Shown one piece after another: positions 1 to 11,575 of a stretch of 64,000 nucleotides of DNA. Source of the stretch: Aporrectodea caliginosa. Taxonomy: Eukaryota > Annelida > Clitellata > Crassiclitellata > Lumbricidae. The stretch spans positions 98,501 through 162,500 of the forward strand of contig JACEVL010000160.1 in the NCBI GenBank assembly GCA_020284085.1. Reading direction: 5' to 3'. Below the pieces are notes generated by a model, which had not been told where the DNA came from, did not search any database, and saw only the letters and a list, made by a program, of their open reading frames with translations. Position numbers and translations under genes: made by a program. How positions within the stretch are numbered: the stretch's first letter is position 1; each line of letters opens with the position of its first letter.

Positions 1-24
1 TAACTGTAACCAAATTTCTTTAAG

Positions 25-219
25 CTATTCATTGGTGTTATTTCTAGAATTCAAACTCATGACAAACATACAGACTGGTTGCATAACTGTTCTGTATTGC
101 TGATATGTTTGAAGCACTAAACCACAGAACCACTTTCCCACCACATACACATGAACCAAACCCTCGCTTCCTTCTTCAAGCGTGAGGTAGATCATATCTT
201 CTCCAGAAACTTCCTCCAT
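25..219 (-). CDS. Possible first coding exon of a gene running off the left edge (unrecognised)
   Basis: An ATG-started minus-strand ORF of 64 codons begins MEEVSGEDMIYLTLEEGSEG. The first 35 or so residues have a mixed acidic/hydrophobic composition that looks coding; the tail (VMQPVCMFVMSLNSRNN) looks less so, so a real exon might end at an internal donor. No acceptor-like site lies just upstream, so if real it would be an initiating exon. No domain is recognised. It is short and could be chance. Confidence 0.25.
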   Translation of the reverse strand: MEEVSGEDMIYLTLEEGSEGLVHVYVVGKWFCGLVLQTYQQYRTVMQPVCMFVMSLNSRNNTNE

Positions 220-303
220 GGCAAAAATTCACAAATTATTTTGAAAAGACATGTTTATATGACAAATCGTAAGTGTCAAGTAGTTAATTAAGTCTGATAA
301 TAC

Positions 304-590
304 TCTTGAAGAAGAAGAGTCTTGAAGCAGTCCAATAAGTTAACTTCAAAACTTCATTTTTCTTAGCCACAGCACACGACTGAAGGTGGCCAGTCCTCTC
401 CCCTCACTGCACGGTCTTCCCAATTATTATACTTCATAGTCAATGTATTCACTCTTTAGCTCATTTTTATACAGGGTGCAAGTGGACTCGAAACTTTGAA
501 ACATCTTGCTGCCATGGCATGGATTTTGTCTCAAACCTCTCAGTTGACTATCCCGCCCACTAACCACTATACATTCGTACAACCCAGTAG
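304..590 (-). repeat. tRNA-derived SINE, (TTC)-tailed family, copy 1
   Basis: On the plus strand this reads GAAGAAGAAGAG, then ...AACTTCATTTTTCTTAGCC, then GTGGCCAGTCCTCTCC. The same order of blocks recurs at 20,435-20,735 and 49,060-49,320. The element lies on the minus strand, with its (TTC)n tail at low coordinates. This copy is diverged at its head. Confidence 0.6.
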
Positions 591-1225
591 TGTCTAAAGT
601 AGACCTTAAAATTTAAATAACCAAATCCAAGGGCATGGGTTACGCATTGTGTTTAGGTGACAAAGAGAGTACATTATATATGACAGTTGCCAAAAGCGCC
701 TTATAAACGCCCCCAACATTTATCTGTACAGGTGGTTTTTACTCACCCAAGCAGAAACTGTTGACCAGTGTTTAAAAGTGGCCAGCATTTATTTGCACAA
801 ATCATATTAACCTTTGTGTTTCTTTGTACGACCAATAGCACTAACTGCACTCCAAAACACGGCTGCACAGCTTTCTCAATTTCATCTGTTACGTTCAAAT
901 GAAATATTCATAGCATGCACACTGGTGCCCAATGTCTTTACCGACTCCTAAACAAGATCGAGCCCTTTGTTGAGACTAGCATTTAAAAGAACTGCATTTA
1001 ATTGGGAACCGGGGCTTAAACGAAGTTTTACGGCATCATAAATCTCAGGCAATACAATCAAATACAGGTTTTCACAGAACATTCTTAAGTTAGGGCAACC
1101 AGTTCAGTAGAGATGACGTGCAAATACGTAGTGCTGCTTGAAAATTCATTCAATCAATGAGTTACCTGCTGGTTATTTTCATGCAGAAAGCAAAAAGCAC
1201 CATTACAGAAATTTAGAAATAGGCA
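591..1225. other. Gene-free stretch, nothing recognised
   Basis: AT-rich sequence with no ORF above background, no obvious repeat termini and no splice-flanked coding segment that I could see. Confidence 0.5.
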
Positions 1226-1229
1226 TGTT

Positions 1230-1380
1230 GAGAATAGTTAACATAACATAACATAACATGTTTATTTGGTAACCAACTCAGTACATGTCATAATCACATC
1301 AGGTTTTTACAAGTTTTGTCGGTTTACACAGGAGACCCAAAAGGGGCCGAAGGTCCCGCTAGCCAGGGCCACCTGAGACA
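1230..1380 (-). repeat. 3' end of a LINE or SINE with a (GTTAT)n tail
   Basis: The minus strand reads CCCTTTTGGGTCTCCTGTG and ends AATAAACATG(TTATG)n; on the plus strand the tail is AACATAACATAACATAAC. A related 3' end with a different pentamer tail lies at 45,396-45,510 and shares CCCTTTTGGGNCTCCT. Only the 3' part is present. Confidence 0.5.
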
Positions 1381-1642
1381 ATTAAGTTGGAAAGATGCTT
1401 CACGGCCAACTAAGTGAAGTAAAAGACTAAGCAATAAATTCACATATATATAGTTGACAAGGAATAAAACACATACATAGCAACCAACCTTTTCTCTGTA
1501 CCTAAGAACAGGATGTGATAAGTGGCAGAGAAATAAATAACCCCACCCATCATCTTTGACATTTATATCGCTCGTTAAGCAAACCAATAAACAAGGCCAT
1601 CTTCTGATATATTCATCATCAGGATCAGTTTATTCATGTCAT

Positions 1643-1657
1643 ATGATGATGATGATA

Positions 1658-1719
<62 letters not shown>

Positions 1720-1720
1720 A
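1643..1720. repeat. (GAT)n microsatellite
   Basis: About 26 trinucleotide units with one interruption (GATAAT) near the left end. Confidence 0.95.
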
Positions 1721-2811
1721 CCAGCTCTGACATGATAACAACCTAACTGTGACCTCATCCATATGCTGGATTCCTGGCTAGTCACAGAACCTTATTATGG
1801 AACAAATTCCACAATCAATAAGCATGGAGGAAATTCACAGCAAAGCTTCAATGCATTAGTGATCTTGATGCCAGGATGCATAACAACCAAGCCGTTGCAA
1901 ATATTTTAATGTAAGAGTTTTCACCGTAAACAAACACTAAGCATACACCGCAACCAACTTACAAAATGGAAACCCTGCAAGGTAATTAAAACAATACCTT
2001 TCCTGTGATATAGAATTGAGAAGTCATGCCACATGCCATGCTGCATTGCCTGCACTACTAATTGGGCTAATTTGTGTAACAATTGGTAGCTTGACAAATT
2101 TAGAACACTAAATTGAAAAATCTGAATGTTAATAACTCAGCATGAATTTCCTAATTAATATGAGACATCCACCAAAACTTTTGTGCAACTTGGGAAGCAA
2201 AGCAGCTCATCACAAGCTATTGGGTCAGTCTCGCTTAGTTGCAAAATTTTTCAAATTGTTGACTGAGTTCTACATGTCAGTGCCATGATGCCATCCCATG
2301 CAGCACTACTACAGTCGTTTGACACTGTTTGGCATTTGTTAACTGCCTGTTAAATGTCAGTCTTACAATGACACAATGTTTATCTGAAATTGGTCTAAGC
2401 TTGGCACATGATTAATTCTACTGGTCAAAAGATAGCCTAAAATGTCCCTACAGCAATTTTTTCAAATCAAGCAGAGTACGGAATATATTGCAGGTTTCGT
2501 GGAAGAAATTCTTGGCCAGAAAAGTACAGTTAACCGTCAATGCACAACAATGCCTTGCTGCTTCGACACAGTACAAAGTGTTGCATATGAATAAAAAAAC
2601 TTGTTTATCCCAGTAAATGTGGAAGTAAACTGAGCAGACTCAGGAAATGCAAATCTGCACCATAATGAAGACATTTTATAGAAACCGGATTGTGCAAAAA
2701 AAAACTGACTGCACAGAATCTGTTGGACTAGACTTTGATCATGGAGGTTTCAGCTTACAGGGTTGTAAGTCTTAGGAGGTCCAGAATACAAGTAACCGCA
2801 GCCTGTAATGT
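1721..2811. other. Gene-free stretch left of the hAT element
   Basis: No supported gene. The sequence is AT-rich and unique-looking; no transposon ends were recognised before the target-site duplication at 2,812. Confidence 0.5.
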
Positions 2812-2963
2812 CTATCAGTTAGGGTTGCCATACATCCGGCAGTCCTCCTTTTTGGCCATTATGTCCTCTGTCCGGCTAAATGCCTGGAAAATGTCCGGCT
2901 TTTTGCATGTTTGTTATATGGGCAATTATTTCATGGCAGCTTTTAACGACTTTACACTCGCAC

Positions 2964-3024
2964 GTTGTCCCTATTAGAAGTTCCCCTCTGGTAGGGCTCA
3001 AGGGGAACTTCTAATACGGACAAC
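2964..3024. repeat. Long hairpin inside the hAT element
   Basis: GTTGTCC C TATTAGAAGTTCCCCT (2,964-2,987) pairs with AGGGGAACTTCTAATA C GGACAAC (3,001-3,024). That is a 24-bp stem with a single C/C mismatch and a 13-nt loop. The size and near-perfect pairing resemble a small-RNA precursor or a nested short palindrome; there is no evidence of transcription. Confidence 0.8.
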
Positions 3025-3050
3025 AGCTCTTTGAAAGTCTCCTGTATACT

Positions 3051-3347
3051 ATGAAAAGTGGAGTTCATTTTTCTACAGTTGCCAAAGTGCAAGTTCTTTC
3101 TCAGAGTTACCTACTTAGCATTTGCGAATTTTTCTTCTGTATTCCTGGACACAATGACAACATTGAAAGAGTGTTCTCCGTGATGAATGCTCAATGGACA
3201 AAGGAAAGGAATAGACTGTCTGTTGACTCTGTGAAGGGAATCATTCTTACAAAGTACAATAAGAAGAATGTGTCTTGTGAGAAGTTCTATGCATGCGCTA
3301 TTGGTAATGAGGATTTGCTGCAGAGAGTTGGCTCCTCAGAGAAATAA
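3051..3347 (+). pseudogene. hAT transposase C-terminal dimerisation domain fragment
   Basis: This 98-codon plus-strand ORF contains IERVFSVMNAQWTKERNRL followed by VKGIILTKYN. This matches the hAT dimerisation (hATC) pattern, in which an ERVFS block is followed by a conserved RN.L and a hydrophobic helix. The catalytic core and BED zinc finger are absent, so the fragment cannot transpose. It lies inside the 746-bp element with matching inverted ends and is most likely what an internal deletion left of an autonomous ancestor. The first 30 residues are not recognisable and may be out of frame. Confidence 0.8.
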
Positions 3348-3573
3348 GCTTACTCTGCATAATGAAGAAGGTGCAATTGATTGCTTAAAGAAATACTTTG
3401 CAACATTATGATAAAAATCCTCAATTGATTTCATACAGCTTTCCAATGTGGCTTCGTTTCTTGGTTACTTAGGAGACCCCCTGACTCCGGAGTGAAACAC
3501 TCAATGCGTCCTCCTTTCCGGCTTTCTGTGTCTTCCTTAGGCTATTAATGTATCTGGCAACCCTACAATCAGT

Positions 3574-4517
<944 letters not shown>

Positions 4518-4904
4518 AAGTTATTTACAAAACGCAACAGAATACATAAGTCGTGAGAGAGGTTATTTATCATCTAGTAGACGTTTTGAATAGCATGCGT
4601 GGTACGAAGATCTTATTTCATGGTACTAATAATTATTTGATAGACAAGGAATTGGAAACACTCAACCGAGAGCCAAACAGCAGAAACATTGCTGCAAATC
4701 TATACAGTAAATTAATATTTAATGCAAGCAGTAACAATCAAATACAACATGCAGCATAGTCAACTTAATACTGGTTCTGAGCCAGAAACCAATGGTCGTT
4801 CCAAAACATAAGACCAGTAGAATATTGCACTGGACAAGTCCTCGTGGTACAAAATATTATTGCATCAACTTTTTCGACATCTTCTTAAACTGGTAGATGG
4901 AAAG

Positions 4905-5495
4905 ATGAAGAAAAAAATTAAGAAAATGAACGCAATAAAGTGCATGAATTGAAAAATGATGAAAAGGAAAAAGCAAATGAGGAAATGGAAGAGGAAGCAA
5001 AAGAGGGAAGAGGGTGAAAATGAGGAAGTGGAAAAGGAATCAAAAGAGGAAAAGGTTAGAGGAAGTAATGAGGAAGTGGAAGAGGAAGCAAAAGAGGGAT
5101 ACAGGAAGTAAACGAGGAAGTGGAAGACAAAGCAAAAGAGGGAAGGGTAAGAGGAAACAAGCGAGGAAGTGGAAGACGAAGCAAAATAGGGATACAGGAA
5201 GTAAATGAGGAAGTGGAAAAGGAATCTAAAGAGGGAAAGGTAAGAGGAAGTAAATGAGGAAGCAAATGAGGGGAGGGTAAGAGGAAATAAATGAGGAAGT
5301 ACAAGAGGAAGCAAAAGAGGGATAGAGGAAGTAAATGAGGAACTGCAGGAGGAGAAAGCAAAAGAGGGAAGGGTAAGAAGAAATAAACAAGGAAGTACAA
5401 AAGGAAGCAAAAGAGGGGTAGAGGAAGTAAATTAGGAACTGGAAGAGGAAGCAAAAGAGGGAAGTGGAAGTAAATGAGAAAATGGACAAGGAAGC
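4905..5495. repeat. GA-rich degenerate minisatellite
   Basis: Irregular repeats of blocks such as GAGGAAGTGGAAGAGGAAG, AAAGAGGGATAC and AGGAAGTAAATGAGG, with spacing of roughly 25-50 bp. The plus strand is almost pure purine. The overlapping Lys/Arg-rich (+) and Ser/Leu/Phe-rich (-) ORFs follow from the composition and are not genes. Confidence 0.9.
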
Positions 5496-5499
5496 AAAA

Positions 5500-6430
5500 G
5501 GAAACTGCTGTGTCAGTAGTTTGACATTTTCAATTTGATAAAAGCTGCAACAAACTGAGCAAAGTTACATCCAATCAGTGTCCTTTAAAATGAGAGGAAA
5601 CCCGAGTCGAGTCCGGATTCTGAAAAGCCTAATGCATGGTGCGCTGGAGTCCGATGACAGGTGCAGCGAAATTGCCCTTCCGCTGAAATGACTGCAGCAG
5701 TCATATGACCAATAGTGCAAATGGCCGGTGCAATGTTTTACGTGACCAACGGATTGCTGTGAACACAACCCTCATCAGATATCGAGTCATGAATTTCGAT
5801 GTTTGCCAAATCAAATATCAGTCTCGTTTGGCTATAGAGCATTACAAAGGAAATTGAATCCACAGTGACAGCCACACATGTGCCGCAGCAGCAGCAGCGA
5901 AACAGTGTTCCGTAATCAATTGTCCATGAACAGCAGGAAAACATTATGCTTTAATTAAACGATCACAGAAATAATTGAGTTATAACTCCAAGAGAGCAGG
6001 TACACTGTATTATGGCCTCTTTCAGGTAAACCAAGGCCAGTCAATTGCTCTGTGGAAGCTTTCATTTTTCACAATTTGTTTAGCAATATTTAACATTTTT
6101 AAATCTAGAACTCCAGTTTTATGGTTTCATTCTGTTCCCAATATACTTAGGGTAATTGCTACAAGGCAAGGAAGAGATGAAGAAGCCATTTAAATCTCTA
6201 GACCACAAGGATTAAGCTCGAGACCACAGACCAGAAAACCATCACCATAATCGAAATATGTCTACAAATTTATGATTGCTTCTGGCCTTCGGTTAACATG
6301 GAATGATTCTGATCGAAGAGAGAGAAGATGGTAAAGCAAGAGAACTATCAATAAGATGAATGGAAAAGCAGATTGTATGCTACGGCCAAGAAATTGAAAT
6401 TATTCAGATTTCAAAGCAAGGATGCATAAG
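5500..6430. other. Gene-free stretch, nothing recognised
   Basis: Two minus-strand ORFs of under 70 codons (5,565-5,944) overlap in different frames and have no splice context. No repeat ends were recognised. Confidence 0.4.
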
Positions 6431-6431
6431 T

Positions 6432-6471
<40 letters not shown>

Positions 6472-6692
6472 TCTTTTCTTTAATTTAGCGCCTGACAAAC
6501 GCACTGCGCTGTACATTTACATGTTATGCAATTGAAACAATCTTAACTAGTTAACTACTAACAGAACAGACAGCTTGTAATACAACGGCGCTAATAGCAG
6601 CCTACAAAGCAAATCCGCCCTAACGGGGCTCGAACTCGGTACCTCTCGCACTCTTCGCCAGATGTTATCCAACGCGCCACCGGACCCCCCTT
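6431..6692 (-). repeat. tRNA-derived SINE with (ATT)n tail, complete copy
   Basis: On the minus strand the head reads GGCGCGTTGGATAACATCTG, followed by a B-box-like GAGTTCGAGCCCCG and a body ending GGCGCTAAATTAAAG. An (ATT)n tail follows (plus-strand AATAAT run at 6,434-6,471). The same body occurs at 27,520-27,731 on the plus strand. Confidence 0.85.
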
Positions 6693-7364
6693 GTATGCAG
6701 CTATGCATTTAAGTATGCAAGTATCCATGCAAGTAACCATCCTACAAACTTATGTAACACTTCACCTCTTGCAATCTATGTGCAGGTCTTTCATTAAAAA
6801 CTGAAACACTCTTCTTAGAACTACAAGTCCTACACTCGTTCCTCCACTTCCCTTTACATCTCTCTCCACTTCAGTTCTAAGCACCATCCACTACATATCT
6901 GTCCGACTGTCCGCTTCAACCGACCCAGTTTGCCTACTGATTCTGTTTTGCCTGAGTGACTGTGAATAAGCAGTTTCCCGTAATTTATCTCTCTTTGGGT
7001 GCTGTAACTGCTGTATAAATCTCGAGGTTGTGAGTAGGTACATACCGAGACACAGCACATTTAAAAAATCTGTTGAAGTGCAAAGGCACTTCTCCATGGT
7101 TTGACATTATATAACAGTATGAATTTGTTTCCGCACTCCAGGTTGACACACCACTCTGCTGAATGTGTAGTGGTGTTATGTTCCCCAAAGCTATTAACTT
7201 AACAAGCCATAATGGTTAATGCACCGTTCAATAACTATCGTGCGCCGCTAAATATTGACTTATGAGCATTGTCCCTTTTTTAGTGCAGGGTCTGATTTAC
7301 TGCTGTATCATGAAGACATGTCCCCCAGCAACTTCGCCTTACCGAGTCCACACTGCAGTAGAGT

Positions 7365-7530
7365 AGAGCACATACAAAGTAGAGTAGAACACAAATAATG
7401 TAGAGCAGCACACACAAAAATAGAGTAGCAAACATACAAAGTAGCCTAGAGTAGAGCACATGCAAAGTAGAGCAGCACACACACACACAAAGTAGAGTAG
7501 TACACACAAGAAAGCACAGTCTGTAGTTGA
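7365..7530. repeat. Minisatellite of AAAGTAGAGTAGAGCACA-like units
   Basis: About seven degenerate units of roughly 20-27 bp, for example CATACAAAGTAGAGTAGA and CACAAAGTAGAGTAG. Minus-strand Cys/Leu-rich ORFs across it are products of the repeat. Confidence 0.85.
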
Positions 7531-7589
7531 AGCTAGAATGCACAGGAGAGCATACACGAAGTTAACCTTGAGTTTCCCCAGTCACATTT

Positions 7590-8665
7590 TCATCTAGTGT
7601 TCGGGATTTCGGTGTCACCCTAGATGCTCGCCTTTACTGAACATACCTATGTATATATATCCAGGCATACCCGTTCTTCTTACTTCCAACTTGGGCATCT
7701 CAGGGCTATTCACATAACTGTTTCATTCTCTACTTTCACCTCAATTGTCCAACTTCTGTCTATTCACGAATTGACTATTGCAATTCTCTCCTTGTTCGCT
7801 TACTCGAGGTTCATTGATCTCCTCTTCAGTCCGTACTGTATGCTGCTGCGAGACTCATAGCTCGCCTTCCTCGATTCTCTCACATCTCTACATTTATGAC
7901 TGAACCACTTCATTGGCTACCTCTCTCTGTGCGCATCCAATTTAAAGTTCTCATTCTCGTGCTCAAATCTCAACTGGGTCTTGCTCCAAAATATCTTTGT
8001 CACCAAATTTTTTCTGTCCCCTCTCTGCCACATCACTGCGTTCGCTTACCCTCTCAGATCCTCTTGACCCAGTGCTGTCCAGACCATAGCTTGCCCCTCG
8101 ATTCTCTCAGATTCTAAGTGGCTGAGCCACAGCTCGCTAAATATTTGCAATTTCTGTTCAAAATGAAGTAAAAGACAGTCACTGGCCTACTTGCACCAGC
8201 TATTCGTTCGTAACTTGGCTGTATCATTTGACAATGTGTACACAAAATCAAGTTCCCAAGGCGCATTCATTATGATAACTCCATAATTAATTATAATACA
8301 GTTAATAATTTTCAATAAATTTTAGTCGCTGCTTTTGAGTTGACTGGTGCGGCCCTCGGCTTCAAGGCAAACATACTTCTTCGGTGGCCCCCGGTGTTAA
8401 AAGGTCCTCTCACTCCTCTGACCGCATCGTTCCCTGTGTTAAGACCACAGAGGGTTAATCCCGATCCTTTGCTTGCAAAAGTCCCTCTCTATGGAATTGA
8501 CTTCCTTCTTCTCTATACTCTACCATCCTCTCTGGTGAATCTCTGCCTCTTTCTCTCACCTTAAAGCATTTCCTTTGTTCTCAGGGTATCTGGCAATGGG
8601 AGTGCTTCTGAAAGGCTTATGCTGTGAGATGCGCTGTAATAGTGATCAAATACAATACAATGCAC
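7590..8665 (+). mobile_element. Degraded L2/CR1-like LINE 3' region, split by a hAT insertion
   Basis: Conceptual translation gives broken pieces of a non-LTR reverse transcriptase C-terminal region. These include VRDFGVTLDARL near 7,605 and an LNHFIGYLSL segment near 7,905 where related LINEs here have a (L/T)HWLP motif. The sequence is full of stops and shifts. A hAT-type repeat starts at about 8,072 (CAGTGCTGTCC) and ends near 8,403; LINE-like sequence resumes and ends in an (AATAC)n tail at 8,648-8,660, like the LINE end at 41,740-41,820. Confidence 0.6.
8072..8403 (+). mobile_element. hAT MITE copy inserted in a LINE fragment
   Basis: This begins CAGTGCTGTCCAGACC and contains TATTCGTTCGTAACTT and GGTGCGGCCCTCGGCTTCAA, both also present in the intact relative at 37,434-37,783. 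The right inverted repeat appears lost just after GTGTTAAAAGG, so no target duplication can be shown here. Confidence 0.7.
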
Positions 8666-8669
8666 AGTG

Positions 8670-9140
8670 ACATGACGCTTGCAGAGTCAAAGCAGGTCTA
8701 TCTCTACTAACTCAGGCACACGCTGACTAAAAACCAACGAAAACAGATTCATGGTTAGCGTTGTCAGCTACATGGATGGATAGCCTAAGGAGGACACAGA
8801 AAGCTGGAAAGTAGGACAAAGGATGATGCATTGAATGTTTCAGAGTCAGAGTGTATTGTAAGTAATCAAGAAACGAAGTCAACTTTGGAAGGCTGTACGA
8901 AATAAAATTAGTACTCTGATCATAGAGTCTCATAGATAGTTCATAGATCGATACATTGCTTAGATCATGGACTAGAAACATCTGGAAGAAACAGAGCTGC
9001 AATAAACAAAATAAATAAGTAAGTAGATTGGACTGTTAGCCTGGTACGGCCCGAGGGGAAGTTAGGAACAAAAAACGCGTGTACAGTCATTAAAAACTGT
9101 CATGAAATAATAGCTAATAGCCCAATACAAAAAAACAAAC
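8670..9140. other. Mostly unassigned, with a LINE-like 3' end near 9,005-9,065
   Basis: The minus strand near 9,005-9,065 reads TTCCCCTCGGGCCGTACC and runs into TTATTTATTTTG, resembling the A/T-tailed 3' end of a retroelement. The rest shows no gene. Confidence 0.35.
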
Positions 9141-9149
9141 AAAAAGCCT

Positions 9150-9240
9150 GACATTTCCAGGTTTATAGCTTTGCCTGCCGGACAGAGGATGTGAAGCCAA
9201 AAAGGAGGACATGTCCTGCTTTTGCCGGATGTCTGTCAAC
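9150..9240 (-). mobile_element. Solo end of the 2,820-3,565 hAT family
   Basis: The minus strand reads GACATCCGGCAAAAGC, GTCCTCCTTTTTGGC and ATCCTCTGTCCGGC. The order matches the left end of the element at 2,820 (ACATCCGGCAGTCCTCC, TTTTTGGCC, GTCCTCTGTCCGGC). Confidence 0.7.
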
Positions 9241-9664
9241 TCTATTCATGGTTGGCTGTTGATGCCTATTAAAACTAAGTAACATGCAATCACGAGCACT
9301 ATGACCACTATGATCACTATCACCATTACCAGACCACCATGGCTGTAGTGACGACTGTCATTACCACGTGTCATTACTCTCTCCATTCAGCTGTCATCCA
9401 TTGACCTTCTCAATAAGGACTCAACCCACAATCAAGGACTTCTACAGCGCTATTTTCATAATGCATCAACAGGCATCTCGTGAATGCACTCTCCAAAGTG
9501 AAACCACAGTCCACAATCATTGTCTGTAAGAGAAGTCTACTCAAAATCCAATACGTTGGGGAGACAGGAAGAGAGGCACGGCCAGCAAGCAAACACTATT
9601 CCGGTTGACATTAATGCTGCTTACCTGCACCAAGAGTGGAAGCAAATACAGCTTAAATAGCTAG
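9241..9664. other. Gene-free stretch, nothing recognised
   Basis: Contains one 60-codon minus ORF without splice context and a short ATCACTATCACCATTACC run. No repeat ends before the TA at 9,665. Confidence 0.4.
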
Positions 9665-10179
9665 TACAGTGAAACACCGTTAACACGCGGACAATGGGAG
9701 GCACGCTGTCAGAACCGCACTTTACAAATATGCAGACAAACGAGTATACCAGCAAGGTATAGCAGTAATATACATTTATTGCCTACCTTTGCACGAATGT
9801 TTAGTCAGCGAATCTCAGCATCATTATTAGCTTAAAACTAACCTCTGCTCTGTATCTACAGAAGTGGCAAAACTTTCCCATATTTGTAGAATTCCTCCCC
9901 TCTTCATAGGCTACTGTTGACTAAGTTCCACACATGTCAGCAGACAGCAGATAACTTCAAATGGGCTGCCGACTTTGTTTCCCATTGTTTGCAAACGTTA
10001 TCGAGGTTCTCCATGCGTGTCAAAAGACGGCGATAAGCGATCCCTTGGTCGGTCGATATTGTCGACGGTGTCTCCATGCACCGATAGAGAGCAATTGCTA
10101 ATCTAATGACTTGTACAGCATTGTTATCATAATGCGGACCACATCAATTGGTGGTCGCTTTAAGTGAAATCACAGTCAA

Positions 10180-10560
10180 TAATCATAATTTATTGGAAAA
10201 GGAGCCAGGTCGAAATCCAATAGATCAGAGAAACCAGAAGCCAGGCTAAGGTGGATATATGCAAGTTGAAAGAGACGAGTCTTCAGTTTAGACCTGAAAG
10301 ACATCAAAGCATTGACCAAATGAACCGAACTGGGAGCGATTTCCACAGCTTCTGCGACATCAAAAGGGGCACTGACCCTGCTTCTCGTGCTCGAAATATT
10401 GTTGACGAGATTTACCAAACGTGTCAACAGAGGATGATAGTGACGCCGTCCGATCCATCGACACTATTGACGAGATCGAAAGCAACCGAAAGCGACAGTT
10501 ACTTCAAATGGGAACCAGATCGCCTATAAAAGGGCGAACTCAGGGAAGATGTTGTTCCCT
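10180..10560 (-). mobile_element. LINE 3' ORF fragment nested in the pogo-like element
   Basis: The minus strand encodes SFRSKLKTRLFQLAY preceded by a broken ...SLPVRF segment. This is the C-terminal LP..(I/V)R...F...LKT.LF pattern common to CR1/L2 LINE ORF2 proteins. Frame breaks occur in the middle. Confidence 0.6.
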
Positions 10561-10630
10561 ATTCGAATCCAAAAGGAAATGGAAGTTCAACAGAGTGGTA
10601 ATGCTACATAAACCTGGTGCTTCTTCTGAC

Positions 10631-11390
10631 CAGGGTTGGGTTAATGCCGCAACAACCTATTATTGCCGGGACGGTGGCAAAAGGTTAAATGGTTATAACC
10701 AGCCCATTTTTTCAAGGCAAAACAAATGAAAATCTTATTTCACTGCACAGACTGCATAGTCATAATAAATGTTTCTTGTGAAATTAAAACTACTGTAGTA
10801 AATCTATTACTCATAGTATAAATACAGTTAAAGTCAACTATATGAGATCAAGATAAAAAATTCTGACCTACAGTTCAACTACTTCAAAATAAACTGCCAT
10901 TTGCACTGCAATAGTAATATTCATGTCAACAGGGACATTGCCTTTTCAGTCTACTTACTGTTAGTATATATAATTTATGAGTAGTGTATAGAAGTCAATG
11001 GTTTGGCAAAATTTCTAATTTCTAATTACACCATTCGATATTGACTGTAGGTATATAAAACTTGTAAATAACTTTTATTAGGAAGAAATTATACTGGTTA
11101 TTGGAATCAGGTGATTTTATTAGGAAAAATTTGACTGATTTAAATCAAGATATATTTAAATCAATCTACTCTGTAAAGTAGCAAGCCATATGAAATAAAA
11201 AATGAAGCTAACTATGAAGATTCCATATTCTATTACCATAATAATTAATAGTTACTATTTTTGCCAAGAGGTTGTTGCCATTTTTGCCAAGAGGTTGTTG
11301 CCATTGTTGCCAAGAGGTTGTTGCCGAGACGGTTATAGCCATGGCAATAACCGGTTATAACCGGTGGCTGGCAACAACTTGCCAACCCTG
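10631..11390. mobile_element. hAT MITE with perfect 8-bp target duplication
   Basis: The ends are CAGGGTTGGGTTAATGCC and, reversed, CAGGGTTGGCAAGTTG. The flanks are CTTCTGAC on both sides (10,623-10,630 and 11,391-11,398). The right part has three copies of TTGCCAAGAGGTTGTTGCCA (11,259-11,330), then GGTTATAACCGG-type palindromes near 11,345-11,372. No coding capacity is visible. Confidence 0.9.
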
Positions 11391-11575
11391 CTTCTGACTC
11401 ACGTAAGGAGTAATTTCCTCCACATGCATACTGCAATATCTAACAACCGGTATTTAAATTATTGCGTATTAATGATTCCCAAGCGTTAATCTCGTGATGT
11501 TGAGAGGCATGGTGGCACCGCGTGTAAACCGGACTTGCGTTTTATTGGTGTGCACGTTAACGACGTTTCACTGTA

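Larger units (their letters stand above)
2820..3565 (+). mobile_element. hAT-family DNA transposon remnant with terminal inverted repeats and 8-bp target duplication
   Basis: The left end TAGGGTTGCCATACATCCGG and the reverse complement of the right end TAGGGTTGCCAGATACATT form imperfect inverted repeats. Flanks are CTATCAGT (2,812-2,819) and CAATCAGT (3,566-3,573), an 8-bp duplication with one mismatch, as expected for hAT elements. The interior holds a hairpin (2,964-3,024) and a plus-strand fragment of the transposase C-terminus. At about 750 bp it is much shorter than an autonomous hAT, so it is internally deleted. A solo end of the same family lies at 9,150-9,240 in reverse. Confidence 0.85.
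9667..11573. mobile_element. Pogo/Tigger-like DNA transposon remnant with TA target site, carrying nested insertions
   Basis: The left end CAGTGAAACACCGTTAACAC and the reverse complement of the right end CAGTGAAACGTCGTTAACGT match at 18 of the first 22 positions. Each is flanked by TA (9,665-9,666 and 11,574-11,575). CAGT...AAC(C)...CGTTAA ends with a TA target are typical of pogo/Tigger elements (Tc1/mariner superfamily). No transposase domain is visible. A LINE 3' fragment and a complete hAT MITE lie inside, so the outer element is the oldest layer. Confidence 0.75.

Noticed and set aside
4865..5489. 181- and 132-codon minus-strand ORFs rich in Ser/Leu/Phe/Pro
   Set aside because: They read through a purine-rich minisatellite in several frames at once, as expected from composition alone.
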